A DNA stretch of 7,975 nt from Inquilinus sp. (GTDB lineage Bacteria; Pseudomonadota; Alphaproteobacteria; DSM-16000; Inquilinaceae): assembly GCA_013003675.1 (NCBI GenBank), contig JABDIP010000038.1:1-7975 (forward strand). The letters run 5' to 3'. The position numbers were made by a program, and so were the translations under genes. Below, piece by piece: positions 1 through 7,266 of the stretch; the first letter of the stretch is position 1; every line of letters starts with the position of its first letter. Under the pieces are notes generated by a model. The model was not told the origin of the DNA and searched no databases. It saw nothing but the letters and a program-made list of their open reading frames with translations.

Positions 1-58
1 ATTCCTCGGGCGCGGTGACGAGCGGGAACCAGGCGGCGAGGTCGCGGTAGAGGCGCAT
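1..58 (-). CDS. Probable class I SAM-dependent methyltransferase (N-terminal 19 codons only)
   Basis: Only the first 19 codons lie in the window; the gene continues past the left edge. The peptide begins MRLYRDLAAWFPLVTAPEE. A start of the form RLYxDLAxWxxLxxAPEx is common in small class I SAM-dependent methyltransferases, just before their glycine-rich SAM-binding domain, but no catalytic motif is visible here, so this is recognition of a family-typical N-terminus only. A purine-rich Shine-Dalgarno stretch (AGGGGGGAGG on the minus strand, about 71-80) precedes the ATG. It overlaps the stop of the upstream SDR gene, and only 20 bases separate the two genes, so they are probably co-transcribed and translationally linked. 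The substrate cannot be inferred. Confidence 0.5.
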   Translation of the reverse strand, partial: MRLYRDLAAWFPLVTAPEE

Positions 59-78
59 CGCGGGGCCCGCCCTCCCCC

Positions 79-840
79 CTACCGAGGCGCCAGCCGGACG
101 GCGCCGTCGAGGCGGATGGTCTCGCCGTTCAGAAAGACGTTGTCGGCGATGTGCAGCACCAGCCGGGCGAACTCCTCGGCCAAGCCGAGCCGTTTGGGGA
201 ACAGGGTGGTGGCCACCAGGCTTTCCTGCACCTCCGCCGGCAGGCCGGTCATCATCGGCGTGGCGATCAGGCCGGGGGCGACAGTCATGACGCGGATGCC
301 GAGGCGGGCCAGCTCGCGGGCGATCGGCAGGGTCATGCCGACGATGCCGCCCTTCGAGGCGCTGTAGGCGGCCTGGCCGACCTGCCCCTCGAAGGCGGCG
401 ATCGAGGCGGTGCTGACGATCACGCCGCGCTCGCCCTCGGCCAGCGGCTCCAGCCCGGCCATGTCGGCGGCGGCGAGGCGCAGCACGTTGAAACTGCCGA
501 TCAGATTGACCTCGACGGTGCGGCGGAACAGAGCCAGATCGTGCGGCCCGTCGCGGCCGACGACGCGGCCCCCGGCGACGATGCCGGCGCAGTTGACGGC
601 GATGCGGGCGGCGCCGTGCCCATCGCGGGCGGCGGCGATGGCGCTCTCGACCGCCGCCGCGTCGGCGACGTCGCAGGCGCAGGCGAGGCCGCCGATTTCC
701 GTCGCCACCGCATCCGCCGCCGCCGCGTTGAGGTCGAGCACCGCCACCTTGGCACCGGCCGCCGCCAGGGCGCGGGCCGTCGCCGCCCCCATGCCGGAAC
801 CGCCGCCGGTCACGATCGCCGCCTGTCCGTGGATCTCCAT
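79..840 (-). CDS. Short-chain dehydrogenase, 3-hydroxyacyl-CoA dehydrogenase type 2 (HSD17B10-like)
   Basis: A 253-residue classical SDR expected to oxidise 3-hydroxyacyl-CoA (including branched short-chain substrates) with NAD+ in fatty-acid or isoleucine-type degradation in the cytoplasm. Visible motifs: Rossmann TGGGSGMG at residues 11-18, Asp36 at the end of beta-2 (NAD preference), NCAG at 83-86, Asn112, and the catalytic Ser146, Tyr159 and Lys163. The stretch FEGQVGQAAYSASKGGIVG and the following TLPIARELA are nearly identical to mammalian HSD17B10, as are the C-terminal FLNGE and IRLDGA segments; this places it in that subfamily rather than among FabG-type reductases. The ATG at 840 is chosen because the fold starts there and a GAGGGG Shine-Dalgarno lies just upstream; the open frame extends 41 codons further without SDR-like content. 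It leads a probable two-gene operon with the methyltransferase and is divergent from the DUF3429 gene. The exact acyl-CoA substrate is not determinable. Confidence 0.9.
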   Translation of the reverse strand: MEIHGQAAIVTGGGSGMGAATARALAAAGAKVAVLDLNAAAADAVATEIGGLACACDVADAAAVESAIAAARDGHGAARIAVNCAGIVAGGRVVGRDGPHDLALFRRTVEVNLIGSFNVLRLAAADMAGLEPLAEGERGVIVSTASIAAFEGQVGQAAYSASKGGIVGMTLPIARELARLGIRVMTVAPGLIATPMMTGLPAEVQESLVATTLFPKRLGLAEEFARLVLHIADNVFLNGETIRLDGAVRLAPR

Positions 841-930
841 CGCCGTCGTCCCCTCTTCGCGTTGCGTTGTCGGGCGCTGGATAGCAGATCGCCCGGCGTC
901 GGGCGAGATGGCCGTCGAATGCGGCCGCGC

Positions 931-958
931 TTGCCCGGTTGGCCGGGCCGGGCTATGC
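931..958 (+). promoter_or_regulatory. Putative promoter of the DUF3429 gene, close enough for a leaderless mRNA
   Basis: TTGCCC (931-936) and CTATGC (953-958) are separated by 16 bases and resemble the alphaproteobacterial housekeeping pattern TTGxC-N17-CTATxx. Transcription would begin about 964-966, which coincides with the ATG at 966. No Shine-Dalgarno is visible before that ATG. The match is by eye and the -35 is imperfect. Confidence 0.35.
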
Positions 959-965
959 CACAACC

Positions 966-1493
966 ATGGATCTCAAGCGCGTGCCATTGGCGGCCTTGGT
1001 GCTCGGCTCTCTGGGGCTGATCCCCTTCTACCTGACGGCGCTCGGCGTGGTCCTGCTCGACGACCCGGCGCAGGCGTCGTTCCTGCTCCTCATCCAGCTC
1101 GTCTACGCGGCGGTGATCGCCAGCTTCCTGGGCGCGGTGCATTGGGGCTTGGCGATGGCCAATCTCGGCTGGGAGAACCAGCGCCGACCCGACCCCGCAC
1201 GGATCAACGACGGCGGCGACGGCACGCCGCGGGTGGAGCCGGCGACCCGGCAGATGCTCGCCAGCGTCGGCCCGGCGCTCGCCGGCTGGAGCCTCCTGAT
1301 CCTGTTCCATCTCTTCCGGCTCGGCTGGCTCGAGCTGATCGGCTTCATCGCGCTGTTCTGGATGATCTACAACGGCGACCGCCGCGCGGTCCGGTTCGGC
1401 CTGGCGCCGGATTGGTATCTCGATCTCCGGCTGGCGCTCACCGTGCTGGTCAGCATCCCGTTGCTGATGAGCCTGCTGCGGCTGCTGGCGTAG
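966..1493 (+). CDS. DUF3429 family integral membrane protein
   Basis: A 175-residue inner-membrane protein with about five hydrophobic helices (roughly residues 8-31, 40-64, 98-117, 121-136 and 152-173). The longest hydrophilic loop (65-97) carries a charged, Asp/Gly-rich segment. The family hallmark FLGAVHWGLAM (54-64), and WMIYNGDRR and PDWYLDLR later, match the DUF3429 family, whose biochemical function is unknown. The length is normal for that family. A TTG at 939 would add nine residues, but ATG 966 is preferred because the extension is not hydrophobic and no Shine-Dalgarno supports it. The gene diverges from the SDR gene and converges on the EamA gene, so it is probably monocistronic. 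The 34 bases between the two convergent stops show no clear rho-independent terminator. Confidence 0.8.
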   Translation: MDLKRVPLAALVLGSLGLIPFYLTALGVVLLDDPAQASFLLLIQLVYAAVIASFLGAVHWGLAMANLGWENQRRPDPARINDGGDGTPRVEPATRQMLASVGPALAGWSLLILFHLFRLGWLELIGFIALFWMIYNGDRRAVRFGLAPDWYLDLRLALTVLVSIPLLMSLLRLLA

Positions 1494-1527
1494 GATTGCG
1501 CTGGTCGTCCGCGCGAACGGTCGATCC

Positions 1528-2442
1528 TCAAACCGGTGTCGGGCCGGCCTTGACGGTGCCGAGGCGGGCTTCGCGGCGGGCGATATAGATCGTGCTGACG
1601 ACGATGATCGCCGCGCCGACCGCGGTCCAGGCATCCGGCACCTCGGCGAAGAAGGCGACGCCGATGCCGGTGGCGAAAAGCAGCCTGGCATAGTCGAACG
1701 GTGCCACCGCCGTCGCCTCGCCGGCGCGAAAGCCGCGCACGACGGCGGCCTGGGCGGCGACCCCGACGACGCCCATCAGCAGCACCAGCCAGAGCTGTTC
1801 CGCGCTCGGCGTCCGCCATACCAAGGCCGCCGGAATCGCCAGGAACAGCGTGCTGAGCGCCGCCATGTAGCCGAGCACCGTCAGGTGCCGCTCATCCGGC
1901 GGCATCCGCTTCAGCAGCAGGATGGCGACCGAGACCGCCGCCGGCTGGCCCAACGCGACCAGCAGCGCCGGGTCGAGCCCGCCGCCACCCGGCCGGACCA
2001 TCACCAGCACCCCGACGAAGCCGACCGCGGTCGCCGTCCAGCGCCGCCAGCGCACCGCTTCGCCGAGGAACAGCACCGCCAGCACGATCAGGAAGAACGG
2101 CCGGGCGAAGGTGATCGCCGTCGCCGTCGCCAGCGGCAGCGCGGTTATGGCGTAGAATCCGCACAGCATGGCGGTGGAGCCGGCGACGGCCCGGCCGACG
2201 TGGAGACTCGGCACCGTGGTCCGCAGCACCGAGGGTCCGGCGCGCAGCAGCAGCGGCAGCAGCACCACGAACCCCGCCAGACCGCGGAAGAAGGCGATCT
2301 GGACGCTGTGCAACTCGGCGCCGAGCAGTTTGGCCAGCGTGCTGACCGCCGAGAAACCACAGGTCGCCAGCAGCACCCACAGCGCCCCCCGGGTGTTGCC
2401 GGGCAGCGCCTGCCAGCGCGCGGTCAGCTCGGCGACGGTCAC
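1528..2442 (-). CDS. EamA/DMT family transporter (downstream paralogue)
   Basis: A 304-residue member of the drug/metabolite transporter superfamily with two EamA repeats (about residues 15-150 and 160-290) and about ten transmembrane helices. Conserved features include FFRG (51-54), FLGEAVRWRRW ending the first repeat (125-135), VRPG (149-152), and APFDY (247-251) in the second repeat. Such proteins usually export amino acids, metabolites or drugs through the inner membrane; the substrate is unknown. The GTG start at 2442 overlaps the TGA of the upstream EamA gene (GTGA), which implies translational coupling. The frame stays open for another 294 codons upstream, but that part is the out-of-frame shadow of the upstream EamA gene and is not transporter-like. 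The second repeat has FFAEVPD where many paralogues have a Gly-Glu pair (FGE). This gene ends the minus-strand run. Confidence 0.87.
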   Translation of the reverse strand: MTVAELTARWQALPGNTRGALWVLLATCGFSAVSTLAKLLGAELHSVQIAFFRGLAGFVVLLPLLLRAGPSVLRTTVPSLHVGRAVAGSTAMLCGFYAITALPLATATAITFARPFFLIVLAVLFLGEAVRWRRWTATAVGFVGVLVMVRPGGGGLDPALLVALGQPAAVSVAILLLKRMPPDERHLTVLGYMAALSTLFLAIPAALVWRTPSAEQLWLVLLMGVVGVAAQAAVVRGFRAGEATAVAPFDYARLLFATGIGVAFFAEVPDAWTAVGAAIIVVSTIYIARREARLGTVKAGPTPV

Positions 2443-3380
2443 AGCTTCTCGCGCTGGGCGCCGGTCGCCACCGGCGCGGGGTCGTGCGGCCGCCGCTGGC
2501 GGGCGACCACCGCCTCGCGGCGGGCGATATAGACCGTGGCGACGACGATCACCGCGGCGCCCGTCCAGCTCCAGAAATCCATCCGCTCGCCGAACAGGAG
2601 GAATCCGGCCAGCGCCACCAGCGGCAGCCGCAGATAGTCGAACGGGATCACCGCCGAGGCGTCGGCCAGATGCATGGCGTGGGTGAAGCAGAGATGGCCG
2701 ATCGTCGCCAGCCCGCCCACCGCCACCATGATGCCGATGAACGCCAGGCCCGGCGGCTGCCAGACGAACAGCGCCGGCACCAGCGACATCGGTGTCAGGA
2801 ACAGGGTCATATAGGTGACCATCGCCCGGCTCGGCTCGGTGCGCGACAGCGACTTGACCAACAGTGCGGAGATCGCCCCGGCCAGTGCCGACACCAAGAC
2901 CAGCAGCGCCGCCGGCGACACCACCTCGAGCCCGGGCCGGACGATGACCAGCACGCCGAGGAAACCGATCGCGGTCGCGCTCCAGCGCCGGGCGCGGACG
3001 ATTTCGCCGAGGAACAGGGCGGCGCCGACGGTGGCGAACAGGGGCGAGGTGAAGCTGAGCGACACCGCCTCGGCCATCGGCATCATCGACAGCGCCATGA
3101 ACCAGGCCAGCATGGCGACCAGGCCGCTGACCGCCCGCCAGCCATAGGTGCCGATCCGCTGCGTGCGCAAGGCCCCCGGTCCGACCCGGGCGATCCACGG
3201 CAGCATGAAGGCGAGGCCGAACAGGTTGCGGAAGAACGCCACCTGGAACGGGTGCATCAGGTCGGTCGCCAGCCGGATCAGCAGGATCATGCCGGAGAAG
3301 CAGATTGCGGCGACCGCCATCCACAGCGCGCCCCGGACCGGCGCCGACAGGGCGGCGGCGAAATTCGCGAACGGTTTCAT
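2439..3380 (-). CDS. EamA/DMT family transporter (upstream paralogue)
   Basis: A 313-residue ten-helix inner-membrane transporter with two EamA domains (about residues 18-150 and 158-288). Shared landmarks with the downstream paralogue are AFFRN (48-52), FLGEIVRARRW (123-133), IVRPG (146-150), IPFDYLR (245-251) and the C-terminal helix ending TVYIARREA (282-290). A hydrophilic tail of about 23 residues follows. The substrate is unknown; export of a small metabolite is typical of the family. The ATG at 3380 lacks a strong Shine-Dalgarno. Upstream is a 77-base gap to the MFS gene on the same strand; it holds a weak CTAGAC -10-like element (minus strand, about 3408-3413) without a convincing -35, so the gene may be read from the upstream promoter or have a weak one of its own. 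The stop overlaps the next gene's start by four bases. Confidence 0.88.
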   Translation of the reverse strand: MKPFANFAAALSAPVRGALWMAVAAICFSGMILLIRLATDLMHPFQVAFFRNLFGLAFMLPWIARVGPGALRTQRIGTYGWRAVSGLVAMLAWFMALSMMPMAEAVSLSFTSPLFATVGAALFLGEIVRARRWSATAIGFLGVLVIVRPGLEVVSPAALLVLVSALAGAISALLVKSLSRTEPSRAMVTYMTLFLTPMSLVPALFVWQPPGLAFIGIMVAVGGLATIGHLCFTHAMHLADASAVIPFDYLRLPLVALAGFLLFGERMDFWSWTGAAVIVVATVYIARREAVVARQRRPHDPAPVATGAQREKL

Positions 3381-3457
3381 GGGAACCCGGAAAGGATATC
3401 GGCCGGCAGTCTAGCCCGCACGTCTCACCATGGCCACGGTCTGCGCGGTGCCATGTC

Positions 3458-4768
3458 CTAGCCGGGGCTGTGTCCGGCGTTGCGCTCGACGAACTCGGCC
3501 GGCGGCACCAGCACGCGGAAGGCGATCGCGGCGGCCAGCGAAACGGCGGCGACGGCGGCCGCCATCGGCACCGCCGAGGCGTCGGTCAAATGGCCGACGG
3601 CGACGCCGACCCGCGCCGCCACGCCCATCTGGACGAAGCCGAGCAGGGCGGAGGCGAAACCGGCCATGGTCGGGAACGGGCCGATGGCGCCGGCGGTGGC
3701 GTTCGGCAGGACGAGGCCGGCGCCGACCATGAAGACGAAGAACGGCGCCAGGATCGGCACCACCCCCGGCGGGAACGCCAGCGCGCAGGCCAGCATTGCC
3801 GCGCCGCCGAGCGCCGAGAGCAGGGTGCCGGCGCCGACCATGCGCTCGATGCCGAGCCGCAGGGTCAGCCGGCCGGACAGGAAGCTGCCGGCCATATAGC
3901 CGACCACCGCGCCGGCGAAGCAGAAGCCGTAGGCGACCGGCCCCAACCCGACCAGATCGACGAAGACGAAGGACGAGCCGGAGATGAAGGCGAAGATGCC
4001 GGAATAGGTGAACGCCACCACCAGCAGGAAGCCCAGATAGCCGGGGTCGCCCAGCAACAGGCGGTAGTTCCGCACCAGCCGGGCCGGGCTGGTCGCCAGC
4101 GGGTCGCGATGGCGGTTGGTCTCCGCCAGCAACGTCCAGGTCGCCGCCAGGGCGGCGGCGCCGAAGCCGACCAGCAGCCAGAGATTGGCGCGCCAACCGA
4201 ACCAGACCTCGACATGGCCGCCGAGGATCGGCCCGATCGCCGGCGCCAGCGACATCGCCATCGCCATATAGGCCAGCACCCTGGCCGACCGGGCGCGGCC
4301 ATGGACATCGCGGACCACCGCGCGGGCGACGACCGGTCCGGCGCAGGCGCCGAGCGCCTGGAAGAAGCGGCCGACGATCAGCGCCTCGACGGTCGGCGCC
4401 AACGCGCAGGCGATGCCGGCGACGACATAGATCGCCACCCCGGCCAGCAACACCGGGCGCCGCCCGAAGCGGTCGGACAGCGGCCCGTAGATGAGTTGGC
4501 TGACCGAGAAGCCGACCAGGAACACGCTGAGGGTCAACTGCATCGTCGCGACGTCGGTCGCCAGCGCCCGCGTCATCGCCGGCAGCGACGGCAGATAGAG
4601 ATCGGTCGAGATCGGACCGAAGGCGACCAGCGCGGTCAACAGGACCGCGACGGCCAGGGAGTCGGATCGGGGCACGGGAAGCTTTCGGGCTTGCGGGGCT
4701 GACGGCGCGCAGGATAGCGGCTCGTTGGCATCGCGGCGAGAGAACACGATTCGGCGGCCCGCTCCCAT
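3458..4768 (-). CDS. Bcr/CflA family MFS multidrug exporter
   Basis: A 436-residue, 12-helix major facilitator of the drug:H+ antiporter group, expected to export drugs or metabolites across the inner membrane. Diagnostic segments: STDLYLPSLP (54-63) in helix 1, typical of Bcr/CflA; MFS motif A GPLSDRFGRR (95-104); the helix-4 Arg motif in RFFQALGACAG (134-144); and the antiporter motif C-like APAIGPILGG (175-184). The substrate is not predictable. The ATG at 4768 has a very good Shine-Dalgarno (GGAGG, 6 bases away), but it gives a polar N-terminal extension of about 37 residues before helix 1. A GTG at 4675 would give 405 residues, closer to the usual family length, yet lacks a clear ribosome site. 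The gene starts 16 bases after the metallopeptidase gene's stop, so the pair is almost certainly co-transcribed. Confidence 0.9.
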   Translation of the reverse strand: MGAGRRIVFSRRDANEPLSCAPSAPQARKLPVPRSDSLAVAVLLTALVAFGPISTDLYLPSLPAMTRALATDVATMQLTLSVFLVGFSVSQLIYGPLSDRFGRRPVLLAGVAIYVVAGIACALAPTVEALIVGRFFQALGACAGPVVARAVVRDVHGRARSARVLAYMAMAMSLAPAIGPILGGHVEVWFGWRANLWLLVGFGAAALAATWTLLAETNRHRDPLATSPARLVRNYRLLLGDPGYLGFLLVVAFTYSGIFAFISGSSFVFVDLVGLGPVAYGFCFAGAVVGYMAGSFLSGRLTLRLGIERMVGAGTLLSALGGAAMLACALAFPPGVVPILAPFFVFMVGAGLVLPNATAGAIGPFPTMAGFASALLGFVQMGVAARVGVAVGHLTDASAVPMAAAVAAVSLAAAIAFRVLVPPAEFVERNAGHSPG

Positions 4769-4779
4769 CCCTTTCCTCC
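4769..4779 (-). promoter_or_regulatory. Strong Shine-Dalgarno deciding the MFS start
   Basis: On the minus strand GGAGG (4779-4775) is followed by AAAGGG and then ATG at 4768. It lies inside the 16-base gap after the metallopeptidase stop. It supports the long N-terminus over the internal GTG at 4675. Confidence 0.7.
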
Positions 4780-4784
4780 GTCCC

Positions 4785-5486
4785 TCAGCCGTGCCGGTGC
4801 AGGCCGGCGCCGTGCACCTTCAGCCAGGCCCGCGCCGCCGGAACGTCGGTGTGCAGCCGGTTCACCAGGGCCCAGAAGCGGGCGCCGTGGTTCATCTCGG
4901 CGAGGTGGGCGACCTCATGGGCGACGACATAGTCGAGCACCGGCTCCGGTGCCAGCAGCAGGCGCCAGGAGAAATTGAGCCGGCCGGCCGCCGAGCAGCT
5001 TCCCCAGCGCGAGCGGGTGTCGCGCACGGTGATGCCGGCGACCCGGCGGTCGATCGCCGCCGCCAGCCGGTGGGCGCGGCCGGTCAATTCCCGCCGCGCC
5101 TCGCGACGCAGGAAGTCGGTCAGCCGGCGCGGCAGATGCGCCGGCTGCCCGCCGACCAGAAAGACGCCGTCGCGGCGCTCGACCGGGCGGCGGTGCGCGG
5201 GATCGTGGCGGATGCGGTGATCCTCGCCGAGATAGGGCAGCACGGCGCCATCGTGAAAGGGCCGGGCCGGCGGCAGGGCGGCGAGGCGCCGCCGCAGCCA
5301 TTCGGCATGGCGGGCGACGAAGCGTGTCACCTCCGCCTCCGGCACCGCGCGCGGCACGACGACCCGCACCTCGCCCGAGCCGGCGTCGAGGCGCAGGCTG
5401 AGGCGCCGGGCGCGCGGGCTGACGGTCAGCGCCAGCGGGCCGTCGACCCCGTTCACCACCAGAGTGCGCTTGGCCGGTGTGGCCAT
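4785..5486 (-). CDS. YgjP/DUF45 family zinc metallopeptidase-like protein
   Basis: A 233-residue soluble protein with the YgjP-like (DUF45, PF01863) C-terminal domain, a SprT/WSS1-related zinc-metallohydrolase fold. Seen directly: DTRSRWGSCS (156-165), the NFSWRLLLAP strand/helix (171-180), VVAHEVAHL (187-195) with the HExxH zinc motif at 190-194, and a third histidine ligand in NHGARFW (His200). The N-terminal half, rich in Arg, matches the family's beta-rich region with SPRARRLSLRL near its start. No signal peptide or membrane helix is present, so it is probably cytoplasmic. The physiological substrate is not known from sequence. ATG 5486 is preferred because GGGGA precedes it by a few bases; an ATG at 5501 adds five residues but has no ribosome site. 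The gene heads the four-gene minus-strand run ahead of the three transporters and diverges from glpK across about 177 bases. Confidence 0.88.
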   Translation of the reverse strand: MATPAKRTLVVNGVDGPLALTVSPRARRLSLRLDAGSGEVRVVVPRAVPEAEVTRFVARHAEWLRRRLAALPPARPFHDGAVLPYLGEDHRIRHDPAHRRPVERRDGVFLVGGQPAHLPRRLTDFLRREARRELTGRAHRLAAAIDRRVAGITVRDTRSRWGSCSAAGRLNFSWRLLLAPEPVLDYVVAHEVAHLAEMNHGARFWALVNRLHTDVPAARAWLKVHGAGLHRHG

Positions 5487-5508
5487 GTTTCCCCGTCGCA
5501 TCGTTTGG

Positions 5509-5538
5509 CCGAATCAGGGAAAGCATAACCGATTCAGG
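5509..5538. repeat. Pair of 10-bp direct repeats 20 bp apart over the ygjP-like promoter region
   Basis: CCGAATCAGG (5509-5518) and CCGATTCAGG (5529-5538) match at 9 of 10 bases with start-to-start spacing of 20 bp, about two helical turns. Between them, GCATAA (5523-5528) reads TTATGC on the minus strand, a possible -10 for the metallopeptidase gene. This could be an operator; the regulator is unknown. Confidence 0.35.
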
Positions 5539-5548
5539 CCGTTGCGGT

Positions 5549-5568
5549 GAGGGGCTCGGCCTCCCCTC
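5549..5568. other. Inverted repeat in the divergent intergenic region
   Basis: GAGGGG (5549-5554) and CCCCTC (5563-5568) form a perfect 6-bp stem around an 8-base loop. It has no T-run, so it is not a convincing terminator. It lies 27 bases upstream of the putative glpK -35. It may be an operator half-site pair or chance in GC-rich DNA. Confidence 0.25.
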
Positions 5569-5595
5569 GGCTGCCATCGCCGCCGCCGGGCTCGG

Positions 5596-5624
5596 TTGAC
5601 TTGCCGGCGCGGCGCTCGCCATAG
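5596..5624 (+). promoter_or_regulatory. Putative housekeeping promoter of glpK
   Basis: TTGACT (5596-5601) and CCATAG (5619-5624) are separated by 17 bases, a good match to alphaproteobacterial sigma-70 promoters. The predicted start at about 5631 leaves a leader of about 32 bases before the GTG, with the Shine-Dalgarno inside it. Confidence 0.55.
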
Positions 5625-5663
5625 TGCGGAGCCACGGAAAACAAGGAAAAACGGGAGGTTGCG

Positions 5664-7157
<1,494 letters not shown>

Positions 7158-7176
7158 CGCTCGGCTGACGGTTCCT

Positions 7177-7209
7177 GTTTCACAAATGCGTCTCAAATCT
7201 GTCAGACTG
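7177..7209 (+). promoter_or_regulatory. Putative Pho box array (three 11-bp PhoB half-sites) upstream of ugpB
   Basis: Three contiguous 11-base units read GTTTCACAAAT (7177-7187), GCGTCTCAAAT (7188-7198) and CTGTCAGACTG (7199-7209). Against a PhoB half-site written as CTGTCACAAAT they match at 9, 8 and 7 of 11 positions, and units 1 and 2 match each other at 8 of 11. The tract is visibly AT-richer than its surroundings. ugpB is a known PhoB target in E. coli and rhizobia, so the location fits. No convincing -10 follows, which weakens the call. The third unit overlaps a palindrome, GTCAG-A-CTGAC (7201-7211). Confidence 0.5.
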
Positions 7210-7215
7210 ACGCAA

Positions 7216-7241
7216 AGCCCCGGCGGCCAATCTCCGGGGTT
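7216..7241 (+). other. Hairpin in the ugpB leader
   Basis: AGCCCCGG (7216-7223) pairs with CCGGGGTT (7234-7241) around a 10-base loop: a 6-bp GC core extended by a G-T and an A-T pair. It lies between the Pho-box-like array and the ugpB Shine-Dalgarno (7252-7257). No T-run follows the stem, so intrinsic termination is unlikely; a role in mRNA stability or translation is possible. Confidence 0.35.
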
Positions 7242-7266
7242 CGTAAACCCAGGGAGGTTCGATCCG

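Noticed and set aside
879..884. Possible -10 (CTATCC on the minus strand) for the SDR gene
   Set aside because: No acceptable -35 lies 16-18 bases upstream, so the promoter cannot be supported beyond a six-base match.
1494..1527. Bidirectional terminator between the convergent DUF3429 and EamA genes
   Set aside because: No stable stem with a flanking T-run is visible in the 34 bases; only short GC repeats occur.
151..1588. Long plus-strand frames over the SDR gene (151-1020 and 410-1588)
   Set aside because: They overlap the strongly supported SDR on the minus strand and the DUF3429 gene, have no ribosome site, and encode low-complexity sequence.
2443..3324. Apparent 598-residue fusion protein extending the downstream EamA gene upstream
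   Set aside because: The first 294 codons are the out-of-frame shadow of the upstream EamA gene and show no hydrophobic helices. The real start is the GTG at 2442 overlapping the upstream stop.
3305..4702. 465-codon plus-strand open frame antisense to the MFS gene
   Set aside because: It is rich in Arg, His, Gln, Asp and Gly with no domain, and it mirrors the codon bias of a well-supported Bcr/CflA transporter on the other strand.
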